Notes under the pieces: model-generated
What the model saw: only the letters and a program-made list of their open reading frames with translations
What the model was told of the DNA's origin: nothing
Databases searched by the model: none
In this document: piece by piece, positions 48,216 to 59,477 of the stretch
Position numbering within the stretch: the first letter of the stretch is position 1
Layout: the number at the start of each line of letters is the position of its first letter
Source: Stenocarpella maydis
Taxonomy: Eukaryota; Ascomycota; Sordariomycetes; Diaporthales; Diaporthaceae
Assembly (NCBI GenBank): GCA_002270565.1
Contig: NQMI01000043.1
Coordinates: 214,783 to 278,782 of the forward strand
Direction of reading: 5' to 3'
Length of the DNA: 64,000 nt
Translations under genes and position numbers: made by a program

Positions 48216-49725
48216 TAAGAATAAGGCTTCCATCTTCTTAAGCTTTAAATACTATTCATTCCATAGGTGAATCTTTATCTTAATGATCAGGTCTTTAACT
48301 AAGCGCATCTGCTCTTGCGTTTTTAACTCTATTTATATGGATAACCTTAATATTAAATTATAATAAGGACTCTATATATCTAACTTGTTATTTATTAAGA
48401 GTCTTAGTTGTTATAAAAGTTGTAAAATTCTTATAATCTATATAGAGTTTAATCTGCTTTTTAGCTCCTATAAAGTGATATTACTATTCCTGGAATGCAT
48501 ATATTATTACTATGAATTCTTTATCTGGTATAGTATAGCGGGTTTCTAGTCTATTAAATTTCTTACTAAAGTTTATAATAATATATATTCTTTCTTAATT
48601 ATCTTTCTAGGTAAGTTCTCTGCCTGCAGCATTATTTAAGGCATCTATATAGACTTTAAATTCTTTTTTTAGGTCTGCTTCCTTAAGTATAGGGTTTTCT
48701 ATAACTTTATTTTTAAGTATCTAAAAAGCTTATTATTTAGTATTTATCCATCTAAAGGTGTAATTCTTCTTAATAATGTTTATTAGTAGTTTTGCAATAT
48801 TGCTATAGTATGTAATGAATTATTAATAGAAGTTGGTATATCTGAGAAATGCTTTAATGTCCCTAATGTTTATAGGAGTTAGCTAGTCTTTAATTGCTTT
48901 AACCTTTCCTTCTTATAGCTTGATTTTTCCTAGTTTAATTATATATTTAAGGTAGTTAACTTTTTATATATATTAGTTGTATTTCTTTAGTTCCATTAGA
49001 AGGTTAGCATCCTAAAATTTTTAAAGAACCTTTTTAATATATTCTTTATATTTATTAGGGTCTTTTAAGAAGATAAGGATATTATCTAGATAAGTAATAA
49101 GAAAGATATTAAACTATTTGCTTAGGACTTAGTTAATTATATTCTGGAATAATATAGATGCATTAGTTAATCTGAAAGGTATAATTATTATCTTATAATA
49201 TCGATAGTATATCTTGAATGTTATCTTTCATTCTTCTTCTTTTTTTATTTAGATAAGATTATATTAATATTTTAAATTAAGTGCTATAAATCATTTTACT
49301 CCTTTAAGTTAATCTTATAGTTTCTTAATAAGTGGGAGAGGGTATTAGTTTTCAATTATAATATTATTTAATTCTTAGTAATTAATGTAAAGTTATAGCT
49401 TGCTATTTTTCTTTAGTATAAAGAGGATTAGGTATCCTGCTGGTAATTATAATAGTCTAATGAATCCTTTCTTAAGGTTTTTATTAAGGTATTCTTTAAG
49501 TTCTTTAAGTTATTCCTTATTAAGTCTATAGATAAGCTTAAACTAAGGCATTATTTTGGGTTTTAATAGTATCTTATAGTCCTATTATATATATTATAAT
49601 AATATAGTATTAAGTTATTCCTGGAATACGTTTTTGAATTTATGGTAGTCTTTTAGTATTTATGCTTGTTTATTGTTTTTATCTTCTTCCTTTCCTTCCT
49701 TTAGGTAAAGGAGGTATTATTGTGT
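48216..49725 (-). mobile_element. Ty3/gypsy reverse transcriptase and RNase H remnant
   Basis: On the minus strand, through RIP-type stops, the reverse transcriptase blocks follow in order: FKLIYRLNKE and LKELKEYL (about 49.55 kb), KKGFIR and PAGYLILFI (49.45 kb), NYPLPLI-type and LKGVK blocks (49.35 kb), PFRLTNASILFQNIIN (49.17 kb), YLDNILIFLKDPNKYKEY (YxDD-type box, 49.08 kb) and NYLKYIIKLGKI (48.95 kb). The RNase H part lies at 48.3-48.6 kb. The closest group from memory is fungal gypsy (Tf/MAGGY type). It is not functional. Confidence 0.82.
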
Positions 49726-50814
49726 TTCCTATATTGTGCGTTAACTGGTTGTGTTGGAGTGATGATCTCCTGATTGGCTTCGGTTCTTCCGTGAGGCACT
49801 CAAGTGGCTCAATCCTTCTCTATCTTCCTAGAGCCGGGTCTTCTGCCTGCTCCCAGAGGTATCCATAGGTTCATTTAAGTGCATTACCTATTCACTATCC
49901 TTAGTAATATAACTCCTTCCCTTGCCATTAATTACAACCTTCCTTTAGGGTATAGCATTATCCTAAAAGATCTAGCTAGTAATCTAATTAATTTAAGAAT
50001 TATCTTTTCTTAGCTAAAGTATTCCCAAGATTAATTAATGATTTACTATCTTAATAATATTAAATAATAGTAATTTCATATGGTTGTAAATCTAAACTAA
50101 GAAGGGATTAGTCTTTATATTAATAATTCCATTACTATAAAATACTTTAGTTTTATCTATTATGTTAAGTTTATAGGGTTCCTTTTTCTTATACTATAGT
50201 AGGTAATATCTATTTACTACCTTTATGGATATAAAATTCCCTTATGCTTTACTATTAATAAGTGCTAAGCACATGTAGACTCCTAGCTCAACCTGAACCG
50301 TTAGGTAGCTATAGTTGCTTGCTATTGCGCATAAGTACTTCATAGTGTAGTTGGTTGCTATCTGAGGTTTTATAAACAGCCCTTCTAGTTTTTAACTACT
50401 TATCCACTACTAGGACCTTCTTAATGCTCTCAAGGTTCCGCTTTATAATATCTTGTGATTTTTATAGATCATCAATCAGCTATCATATACTATCTTCCTA
50501 TTCTTTTATTATTAGAGATTTAAGTAGCAGCTCTTACTATCTCAGTAGATACCAATCTTAAGCCTTATTAAGCATGTGCACCTTGCAAATTGGCTCATTA
50601 CAATCCACCCATCTATTAGGGTTTTATAAGCATTCCAAGGGTATATAAAAATCTAGCCTTATTAGGGCATATCCCATCTTATTATATTTCTAATATAAGT
50701 GCTAATTCTTAAAGTTATTATACTTATATATATACTTAATATCCTTATCTAGGTATTATTAGGGAAACTAGTTATACTTAGTTTTCTCCCTTATATATTC
50801 TTTATATCCATTAT
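49726..50814. other. AT-rich DNA, probable gag region of the gypsy element, with a less mutated patch
   Basis: By position this would hold protease/gag of the minus-strand gypsy element, but I cannot read it. A ~140 bp patch at 49728-49870 has normal GC and no stop excess in parts, unlike its surroundings. Confidence 0.4.
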
Positions 50815-51000
50815 TGTTGAATGGCCTTTACCATATGGCTGTTGGTATGTATGTACAGTGGTTATCGAACTGGTTCTGTTATTCAATGATCTATCTAGGT
50901 TCTGAAACAAGGGAGGGGAAGCACACAGTAGGGGCTTAAGGCCTCCGTGCGGTACCTAGGTGGCTAACTAAGCCACCTTATCCCCATACTAATATATGAT
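50815..51000. mobile_element. LTR-like block, left copy
   Basis: TGTTGAATGGCCTTTACCAT followed by ATGGCTGTTGGTATGTATGT resembles the block at 57741 (TATTAAATGGCCTTTGCTAT ...). The spacing (~6.9 kb) and the copia-type remnants between them suggest the two LTRs of an old element. The end is uncertain. Confidence 0.4.
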
Positions 51001-51065
51001 CCTAAGTGCTATTCTAACACTAGGGATCTTTTCTTTTATAATTGTATATCTTCCTTTTAGCCTNT

Positions 51066-51663
51066 TCTGATGAATTTGTGCTATAGAATAGCATTCAGTT
51101 CAGCGTGTGTGTGTTTCGGCAGGGTCGCAGTATGGTGCTCTGAGGCGAATTGGGACGATTGACAATGGTCTGGACAACTTTGTATTGAATTAAGTTGGGC
51201 TTCTGTAAGCCCTCCTTATATACCCTCCGACGTCGTCTCACCCCTGGGCACGCTGCGGTCGGCTCTGGTGCAAATTTGCAAATGCCGGAAAATTCGCCCT
51301 TCCAACACACCATCTTTGGTTCCAAGCAGCCAGCCAACCATAGCCCTAGCAATGCCCAAATTAAGTACATACAAACTTCAGAAATCAGGCTATCCAATGC
51401 ACTAAGTCATATACTTTTTGGGTAAGAAATAAGGGTAATGCAGAGGTCTGAATTAAGGTGCAAATGCAGGCCAAAATAATCGACTCACGGCCACCAAACT
51501 CATCTTGCGTCACGCACGCACTGGGCGTACTTAGCGAAAATCGCCTGACTCGCAAGTCTAGGGTAACTCCTTGCTAGAAAGTCTAGGGTAACTCCTTACA
51601 ACGAAGTCTAGGGTAACTCCTTGCACGGAGTACCAACGCCCTGCTGAGCGGTTCCGTTTAACA
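51066..51663 (-). mobile_element. Solo LTR of the copia family, copy 3
   Basis: 598 bp in reverse orientation with three AAGGAGTTACCCTAGACTT units. Flanks are CCTNT (51061-51065, containing a single N) and CCTAC (51664-51668), a probable 5 bp duplication with one C/T difference. It interrupts a short open frame that resumes at 51664. Confidence 0.9.
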
Positions 51664-51854
51664 CCTACTATAAGAAGTATGAGGCTGATGCTGGTCATAT
51701 GGGGGGTGGAAATCAGTGGGATGGTGGCTTAGGCGATAATGGTAAGGGGTCCTCCTGGAATCCTGTAACTATAGAGGATATTAAGCAGGAGATTAAGGCA
51801 GAGAAGGCCGAGCCCATTATTAATCCTCACACCTTTGGTTATATAATAGAGTAG
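51664..51854 (+). pseudogene. Fragment of an unrecognised repeat-borne ORF, cut by LTR copy 3
   Basis: An open frame of ~62 codons runs directly from the LTR border to TAG at 51854. It reads YYKKYEADAGHMGGGNQWDG then a Lys/Glu-rich stretch (EDIKQEIKAEKAEP). Composition is protein-like and little mutated. The family is unknown. Confidence 0.4.
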
Positions 51855-52049
51855 GTGGTTCTGGGTTATATAGTAATTTTCAAAAGGTTGGCATTCTATA
51901 TAGTGAAATAAAGGGTTAAATCATATAATATACTTTTTATACTATATATTATAAAATTTAAACTCCCCTCTTACTACTTTTTAATTATATAGATTATAAT
52001 CTGAGTATTAATATGGGTTCTTAATAGCTTATCTTTATATATCCTAGCT

Positions 52050-52411
52050 TTATCTATCTTTATTTAAGGCTTATCTTAGTCTTTTTAGACCCTATCTAGC
52101 TTTATCTAAGTCCTATCTTGCTATATTTAGGCTATATTAAGCTCTATATAAGGCCTATTTTTCTCTATCCAGGTGTTATCTAGCTTTATATAAGTTAAAA
52201 ATCTATCAGTCCAGCTTACTTCTAGCTTTATATGGATCTAAGATCTATCTGCCTATATTAATTCCAGCTTAATTCTAGCTCTATTCTAGCTTAGTTCTAA
52301 CTTAATTCTAGCTCCATTTTAGCTTAGTTTTATTTTAGTTCTATCTTAGTTCTATCTTAGTTCTAGCTCTATTCTAGCTTAATTCTAGCTCCATTCCAGC
52401 TTAATTCTAAC
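52050..52411. repeat. Degenerate TTCTAGCT-type tandem array
   Basis: TTCTAGCTTAA, TTCTAGCTCTA, TATCTTAGTTC and similar 10-12 bp units follow each other with many C/T differences. A short tandem array decayed by RIP or expanded by slippage. Confidence 0.7.
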
Positions 52412-52823
52412 TTCCATATAGGTCCAGATCCTTAATATTTTCTTGCATATAGACCCCCTATTTTCTACAGCCTATCCTTTATACATTCAGACCCCCTCTC
52501 TAATTCCTCCCCCTTTTCATACAGACTACCTACTTCTTCCCATTCAGGCACTTAACATATGCTTCAACTCTGATTCTTAGGGTGTTTATTATAATCAGCC
52601 GCTTTAGTGCTTCATTTAGGACTTTCTTTATATAAGCATCTATTAGGTTATCCTTTTTATTAATCCATTATACTTCTAATATCTCCTTCCTCTTATATGC
52701 TTCTCTTAGCAATATAATATTAATCATTAGCTTCTTCTTATTAATTATACTAAGCTTTACTAGGCATTTATATAGTAATTATAAGTCTATATAGATTACT
52801 ACTGGTATTCCTAGCACCTCTAG
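52412..52823. repeat. Direct repeat, left copy, ending at the assembly gap
   Basis: 412 bp (TTCCATATAGGTCCAGATCC ... CTAG) nearly repeated at 53133-53542. Almost all differences are C/T or G/A. The copy ends exactly where the N run begins. Confidence 0.92.
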
Positions 52824-53132
52824 NNNNNNNNNNNNNNNNNNNNNNNNNNNNNNNNNNNNNNNNNNNNNNNNNNNNNNNNNNNNNNNNNNNNNNNNNNNNN
52901 NNNNNNNNNNNNNNNNNNNNNNNNNNNNNNNNNNNNNNNNNNNNNNNNNNNNNNNNNNNNNNNNNNNNNNNNNNNNNNNNNNNNNNNNNNNNNNNNNNNN
53001 NNNNNNNNNNNNNNNNNNNNNNNNNNNNNNNNNNNNNNNNNNNNNNNNNNNNNNNNNNNNNNNNNNNNNNNNNNNNNNNNNNNNNNNNNNNNNNNNNNNN
53101 NNNNNNNNNNNNNNNNNNNNNNNNNNNNNNNN
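52824..53132. other. Assembly gap (309 N)
   Basis: Unknown sequence. It is flanked by the two copies of the ~410 bp direct repeat. The 126-codon open frame spanning it is meaningless. Confidence 0.99.
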
Positions 53133-53542
53133 TTCCATATGGGTCCAGATCCTTAACATTTTCTTCCGTATAGATCCCCTATTTTTTATAGCCTATCCTT
53201 TATATATTCAGACCCCCTCTTTAATTCCTCCCCTTTTATATAGACTACCTACTTCTTCCCATCTAAGCGCTTAATATATGCCTTAACTCTAATTCTTAGA
53301 GTGTTTATTATAATTAGCTGCTCTAATACTTTATTTAGGACTTTCTTTATATAAGTATTTACTAGGTTATCCTTCTTATTAATCTATTATACTTCTAATA
53401 TCTCCTTCCTCTTATATACTTCTCTTAGCAATATAATATTAATCATTAGCCTCTTCTTATTAGTTATATTAAGCTTTACTAGGCATTTATATAGTAATTA
53501 TAAGTCCATATAGATTACTACTGGTATTCTTAGCACCTCTAG
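53133..53542. repeat. Direct repeat, right copy, starting at the assembly gap
   Basis: 410 bp counterpart of 52412-52823, generally with more T/A than the left copy. On the minus strand it forms the end of the copia RNase H reading. Confidence 0.92.
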
Positions 53543-54060
53543 ATAGTTAAAGATTTAGTTGATTATTATACTAAGTGCTATACTACTATTAAACCCTATT
53601 ATTATTCTATATAGCTTGCTTACTAGTATACTTCATATAACTCACTTATACTTTATTAAGCTCCAGTAGATAATATTTCTATGGATCTTAAAGTTAGTCT
53701 CCATATAGTCTTCTCCCATTACTATAGCAATAATAAATCCTAGCTATAAGCTAAGGTCCTTATTATTAGCAAAGGATCTATCTGTAAAGATATAGAGCTT
53801 TATATAGCTTAAATTAAGTAGTATAAATTTAATCCCCCTATCAGGGTTCTCCTTCTACTACTTAATTTATATGTTTAAGGCTTCTATATCTTTCTCCTTA
53901 GGATCCCTAATTTATATAGCTATAGAAAGATTATATAATAACTCTAATTAGCAGATTAAGGCAATATATGCCCCTTAGGCTCTCTAGGCAATATACTGCT
54001 GGGCTGCATTATCTATATAAGGGTTGATTAGTTTCAATTATATAGCTTATCCTTTTTATA
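53290..54060 (-). mobile_element. Ty1/copia RNase H remnant (older, RIP-degraded element)
   Basis: The minus strand reads, through stops, a copia-type RNase H: YIFTDRSFANNKDLSL, LGFIIAI, IIYWSLIKYK, SILVSKLYRIIIGFNSSIA, IPVVIYMDL, LYKCLVKL-type block, KKRLMINIILLREVYKRKE and NKKDNLVNTYIKKVLNKVLE. The stops fit RIP. Gag-like text (KKDGYQLLNYLEAKRKYI) lies at about 55.03-55.09 kb on the same strand, so integrase and RT between are missing or unreadable. A single N lies at 54099. Confidence 0.7.
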
Positions 54061-55243
54061 TAAATAAGATATTCTCTTTATCCAACTTAATCCTTCCANG
54101 TATTAGCTTTTACTTTAAAGAGGGTGGAATTAAACTTATAAAGGAATGAGTCTATAAGGCCTACTTATTATATATTAGCTAAGTATTAGTAAGCTTTCTT
54201 AGTATTATTTAGGTTTTTATATATAATCTTTATAATAAAAATTAAGAAAGCTATAATAAATACTCCAAAACCTGTACTTCTTAAGGCTTTAGCCTAAATT
54301 ATAAAAGCTTAAAAGATATCAGCCAGTCTAGATTTATTAGATTTTAATACTAATTAGCTATATATATAGTATAGCTATATATATTCTAAACTAATTATAT
54401 TAGCATTTATAGTAATTTTTATATATATTTTAATCTATTATATTTCTAGGTCTTATAAATCCTAGAGAGAGGGTATATTAGGCAGTTAGATATAGGAAAA
54501 TTTAGGGAAATTAAATATTTAAAAATGGAGGTTAAGGAAAAGAAAATAAATATTCTTCTAGACTAGCTAAGTAAAGAAGAGAGTCTTTTATAATATTATA
54601 AGGTTTATAGATAAGTCCACGGAATCTAATTAAATCGATATAGAGTATGAAAGATAAAGAAAAGAGAGATAAAGGATCCCTATAGGGAGCCCTTGGGAAA
54701 TGTGTCTAAATACTTGGAGTCTGGTTATGTAAGCCGGACAACCAGCCCTGGGCAACGACCATCACAATATAATATAAACTAAGTTACCTTAGTAACTTTC
54801 AAAGCTTTATAGATATTCTTACTAATTATATAGTAAAAGAAAGCTATACTCTAAACGTAGTATAAAGTATTACTACTTACTAATATAAAGAATTTATCTA
54901 AGGATAATAAGTTATTAGCTATAAGTTATACTTAGTTATTACTTTTATATTTAAGAAGAAAGCTATTAAAGCTCTTTTAATTATATAAGGGTTCCTCTCT
55001 AAGAAGTTTAACTCCTTAAAGATATTATTCCCTTATATACTTTCTTTTAGCCTCTAAGTAGTTTAGTAACTAGTATCCGTCCTTCTTATATATAAAGCAT
55101 TATTTCTTAAATATATTTTATATAAAGGATCTATTTTTATATAAAGCTTTATTCTAATTCTAAAATCTAACTTTCTTCTTATTATGTAGAAACTTTTAGT
55201 AATATTTGTATTTACTCTTATAGTAAGTATTAGTATAATAGAT

Positions 55244-55837
55244 TGTTAAACGGAACCGCTCAGCAGGGCGTTGGTACTCCGTGCAAAGAGTTACCCTAGA
55301 CTTCGTTGTAAGGAGTTACCCTAGACTTCATAGCAAGGAGTTACCCTAGACTTGCGAGTCAGGCGATTTTCGCTAAGTACGCCCAGTGCGTGCGTGACGC
55401 AAGATGAGTTTGGTGGCCGTGAGTCGATTATTTTGGCCTGCATTTGCACCTTAATTCAGACCTCTGCATTACCCTTATTTCTTACCCAAAAAGTATATGA
55501 CTTAGTGCATTGGATAGCCTGATTTCTGAAGTTTGTATGTACTTAATTTGGGCATTGCTAGGGCTATGGTTGGCTGGCTGCTTGGAACCAAAGATGGTGT
55601 GTTGGAAGGGCGAATTTTCCGGCATTTGCAAATTTGCACCAGAGCCGACCGCAGCGTGCCCAGGGGTGAGACGACGTCGGAGGGTATATAAGGAGGGCTT
55701 ACAGAAGCCCAACTTAATTCAATACAAAGTTGTCCAGACCATTGTCAATCGTCCGAATTCGCCTCAGAGCACCACACTGCGACCCTGCCGAAACACACGC
55801 TGAACTGAATGCTATTTTATAGCACAAATTCATCAGA
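55244..55837 (+). mobile_element. Solo LTR of the copia family, copy 4
   Basis: 594 bp with a perfect 5 bp target-site duplication TAGAT (55239-55243 and 55838-55842). It has three AAGGAGTTACCCTAGACTT units and a TATA box, and a GC content well above the surrounding DNA. It lies within the degraded copia element. Confidence 0.94.
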
Positions 55838-57740
55838 TAGATATTAACTTTTATATTATATGCAAACTAATATACTATCTTCCATTCCTATATAATTTAA
55901 ATAGTACTTCTAAGATTTATAAATAAGCCTTTATATATAGGCTTATGTTATATAATTATAAACTTAAATTCCTTAATATCTTAAGAAGTATATAATATAG
56001 CTATATAGAGATTAATTTCTCTCCAATGTCTCCAATTAAAGGCCCTTTATATAAGCTATAATTAGTTTAATAATATTTCAAATACCTCTATTTATTTCTT
56101 CCCTACATTCTCTCTTTTTAGCTATATAAAAGAGAGTATTATTTAATTAACTTAATATTAGGAATAGTTTATATTAGTATTAAAATATTCATTTATAAAG
56201 GCATAAACTTCATTCTATCATTATTTTAGTCTAATTTATTCAAGCTAAAATCTATATATATAACGTTTTAAAATTAATAGAAAGATAATATAGTATTAGT
56301 CTTCTTATATATCTACTATCTAATATATAGCAATAAAAGATTATATCTTATTATATAATAAATTATATAGTTCTCTAGTATAATTGCCCTTCCTACTCTA
56401 TAGCTTAATAAAATATAAGCTTTAAGTTAGCTTAATAGGGCTATTATAGATAAGTCTTATTAGAGGGAGGTTATATATATTATTTCTCCAAAATAATAAA
56501 TAAGAGTATCCTTCTATATAAGGGAGTTATAAAAAAGATTCAACCCCCTATAAGAATCTAGTGCCTAGTAGCATTTATTATATAAGTTAAGATTCTATTA
56601 TATAAGACCTTACCAGCCTAGGTATCTCTTAGTTCCTTTAGCATATACTTTATATAATAGAGTTTTAATAATTATATAGTATAAGGGTAATAGGTTCTTT
56701 AATAAAAGGTTATATTATATAAGGTTCTAATATTATTTAATATTTTAAAATTACTTAGGGTTTGAGTATATATTAAAGAGTAGTTCTAAATTATATAAGC
56801 TATCTTCTTTAATTACCCTATATTTAGTTTCTTTCAACCTTTAATTTCTTAATTTTATTTATAATTTCTTTAACTAAAATATATAGTCTTTTCCTAACTC
56901 TTTATATATTTAGAATTTTAATCCTATACTTTTTAAGAGTATCTAGATATTGTCTAAAGAATATTCTCTCTATAGAATTATACTAGATATTTATCTATTC
57001 TTTAAAATCTTTAGATAATAATAATTAAAGGATCTTTATTAATCCTCTCAATATTCTTATTTCTAATATAAGTTATATAATATAGGTATTTAGTTGAATT
57101 TCTATAAGGCTATTATTAGGATTAATTTAGTTATATTAAGTTATAAGGTTAATATATCTCCTTTAGTCTAGTAGTTTAATAAAACTTCCTTTTTAAGCTT
57201 CTTTATATATTAACTAGTCTTAAGGTTAGTTAGTAATGAACTCAGCCTATAGCTATCCTTCTAGAGTTATTAGTCTTAACATTATAATATTTTTTATATC
57301 ATATTACGTAAATTAGTTAGTTTTAGTACTAATAAGCTATATTAAATAATACAGCCTAGTGTTCTATAATTATATAATAATACATACTGTACTACTTATT
57401 CTTATATAATTATTAGCTCTTATTAATATAAAAGCCTTATTAAGTATAAGATTCTTATATAATCATTAGCTTCTACTACTATAAATACCTTATTAAGCAC
57501 AAGTCTTTTAAGTAATTTAGTTATGTAGAAGTCATTTTTCCTTATATAATTATTAGCTTCTATAATTTACAAATGCCTTATTAAGTATAATAAAAAATTA
57601 TTCATAAAATATAATATAAACATATAATTCCCAGCTCTTCTAAGGTTACTAATCTAGTAAGCTTGATTAAATTATCTTTATATAAAGCTTATCTCTTCAC
57701 TCTTATTAATTTTCAAATTGCCAAGCAATCCACTAATTAG
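55838..57740. other. RIP-degraded AT-rich DNA, unassigned
   Basis: About 1.9 kb of TATA/TTAA-rich sequence with stops in all frames. By position it may be the 5' part of the minus-strand copia element, but I can read no domain. Confidence 0.5.
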
Positions 57741-57960
57741 TATTAAATGGCCTTTGCTATATGGTAATAGTATGTATGTATATGGGGTTCTATTTGATAG
57801 GTCTATAATTACTTCTTCTTTCTAACTATCTAGGGGGAAGCGGGGATATTTCATATAAATAGAAAAAGTAGCCTCTTCTCCTACCAAGCCCCTGGCTTAG
57901 TCAGGCAGCCTAGTCCAATAGGATTGCGTGCGATCCAATAGGGCAATATTCCAACAGAAA
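57741..57960. mobile_element. LTR-like block, right copy
   Basis: TATTAAATGGCCTTTGCTAT then ATGGTAATAGTATGTATGTA matches the left block at 50815 with C/T and G/A differences. A GC-normal stretch (CCAAGCCCCTGGCTTAGTCA, about 57890) follows. Candidate second LTR of the old copia element. Confidence 0.4.
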
Positions 57961-58119
57961 TACTATAAAGGTTTCCTTATCCTTAAGATTCAGATTTAAT
58001 AATTTTCTTTAATAAAATATAGGTAAATAATAACTTAATATAAAAATAATAAGTTATAATTTATAATATAAAGGATCCTTAAGACTTTACCTTACTTTAC
58101 TAGTACCTAAAGGGCTAAA

Positions 58120-58600
58120 TATTTTAGGGCTGCTTTACTAATATGAAGAAGAGTCCTAAGTATATCTAGGAGAAGGGATATAGAGGTATTAATTAGTATA
58201 ATTATGCCTACTAGATCCTCTCTATAGTATATTATTTTTATACCTTTAAATTAGGCAGCTACGACATTTTTTAGCATAATAATATCCTAGCTTATAATGC
58301 CTAGCTAATAAAGTAAACCTTTAAGATAATAAGGATTCTATAGCTTTATTAGTTATTAAACTTACTAGACTTAAATCCTATAAAAAATGTCTAGTTTACT
58401 ATAAAATATTAGGTAGAAAAGCATTATAATATTTAGGTCCTTAATCTTTATAAGCTTTAAGAGGTAATTATAGCTGCTTAGGAGTTAATTTCTAAGGAGT
58501 AGCTATTATAATTAGCTTATAGAATGCTGAAGAGGCTTAAAGACTGTATTAAAGCTAAAGGCTGGAAGATTCACTACTAAAGGCTATCATTAGGTACTTA
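58120..58600 (+). mobile_element. Tc1/mariner transposase remnant (C-terminal part)
   Basis: Read through RIP-type stops, the plus strand shows the end of a Tc1/mariner DDE transposase: the second-Asp region (HNNILAYNA, 58283), LLNLLDLNPIKNV (the usual SPDLNPIEN block, about 58360-58395) and the closing helix-rich part ending AYRMLKRLKDCIKAKGWKIHY (about 58518-58577). The N-terminal part is not readable and no terminal inverted repeat was found. Confidence 0.72.
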
Positions 58601-58620
58601 AGTATATATGTAATTTGCTA

Positions 58621-59477
58621 ATCAAAAAAGGTACTCGAAGATACGGTTACATTCGACCCACTCGGGCCCACCAGAAGTTACGATTTAACGTTTGAGATCC
58701 CTGTGAGGTGTAGTGCACATTAGCTGCATGAAACTCGCGGCTCACCTGCTCAGCTGCCAGCCTGCGCGCAGATGGAGATGGCCTGCTGACGCTGGGGTGT
58801 TTGTCAAGCTGCCATTGTCCAATGGGTGGGCAGATATGCGGGGCCCTCGTTATCACGATGAAGAAGTGACTTCAAGTTAGGCCAGGCTCGGACCCACCCC
58901 GATGATAACCTGATAGTGGGCCAGCCGCTAGTTCGACCTTGAAACCTGCGCGCCCGCACGATCCCGTGAGGCTGGACAGAATCAACTCGAGCGCATGCAT
59001 CCAGCATCCCCAGTCTAGTCTATCACACATCTATCAGTTTCTGCGCAGAGATCCAACGCCGTTTTGTGGGTACCCGCTTGATAACAGTAGCATCACGCGC
59101 GCACGTCTGCTTGCTTGACCCTGCCGCGACTTTCTGCATCATTACGTATTGCCCTGCCCAACAGCAAGGCATTGGTATTGTAAGGTTCCTCTCTCTCTCT
59201 CTGCCACCCCAGTTGCAGATGCACTCGGGCAATCAACCAAAGAGTCGAGTCTCGCCGTGGTCTCTGCACCGGGTGCAACTCCAGGCAGGGGGTTGGTGGA
59301 TAATTTTTATTATTTATTTTTAGAGGGGCAATAGTCGTCGCCTTCCAAAACTCTTTTTCCTCCCAACACCACCACATTGAGCTAGCCACTTATTAACCTT
59401 GTCCGCCACCCCCCCCCCTCCCGCTCGAGCTGCCCTCAGTTCTCCAAACTCGTCCTGCCTCGAGAACATTCTTCTCT
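58621..59477. promoter_or_regulatory. Unique DNA at the right edge of the repeat island, AVT1 upstream region
   Basis: GC content returns abruptly to normal at about 58625. A CT microsatellite stands near 59190 and C-rich leader tracts at 59405-59425. No gene seen. Confidence 0.55.

Noticed and set aside
52779..53159. ORF spanning the N run
   Set aside because: Artefact of translating Ns.
43300..58620. Centromere or subtelomere core
   Set aside because: AT-rich repeats with RIP also form dispersed islands; no telomeric repeat is seen and genes flank both sides, so there is no support for either.
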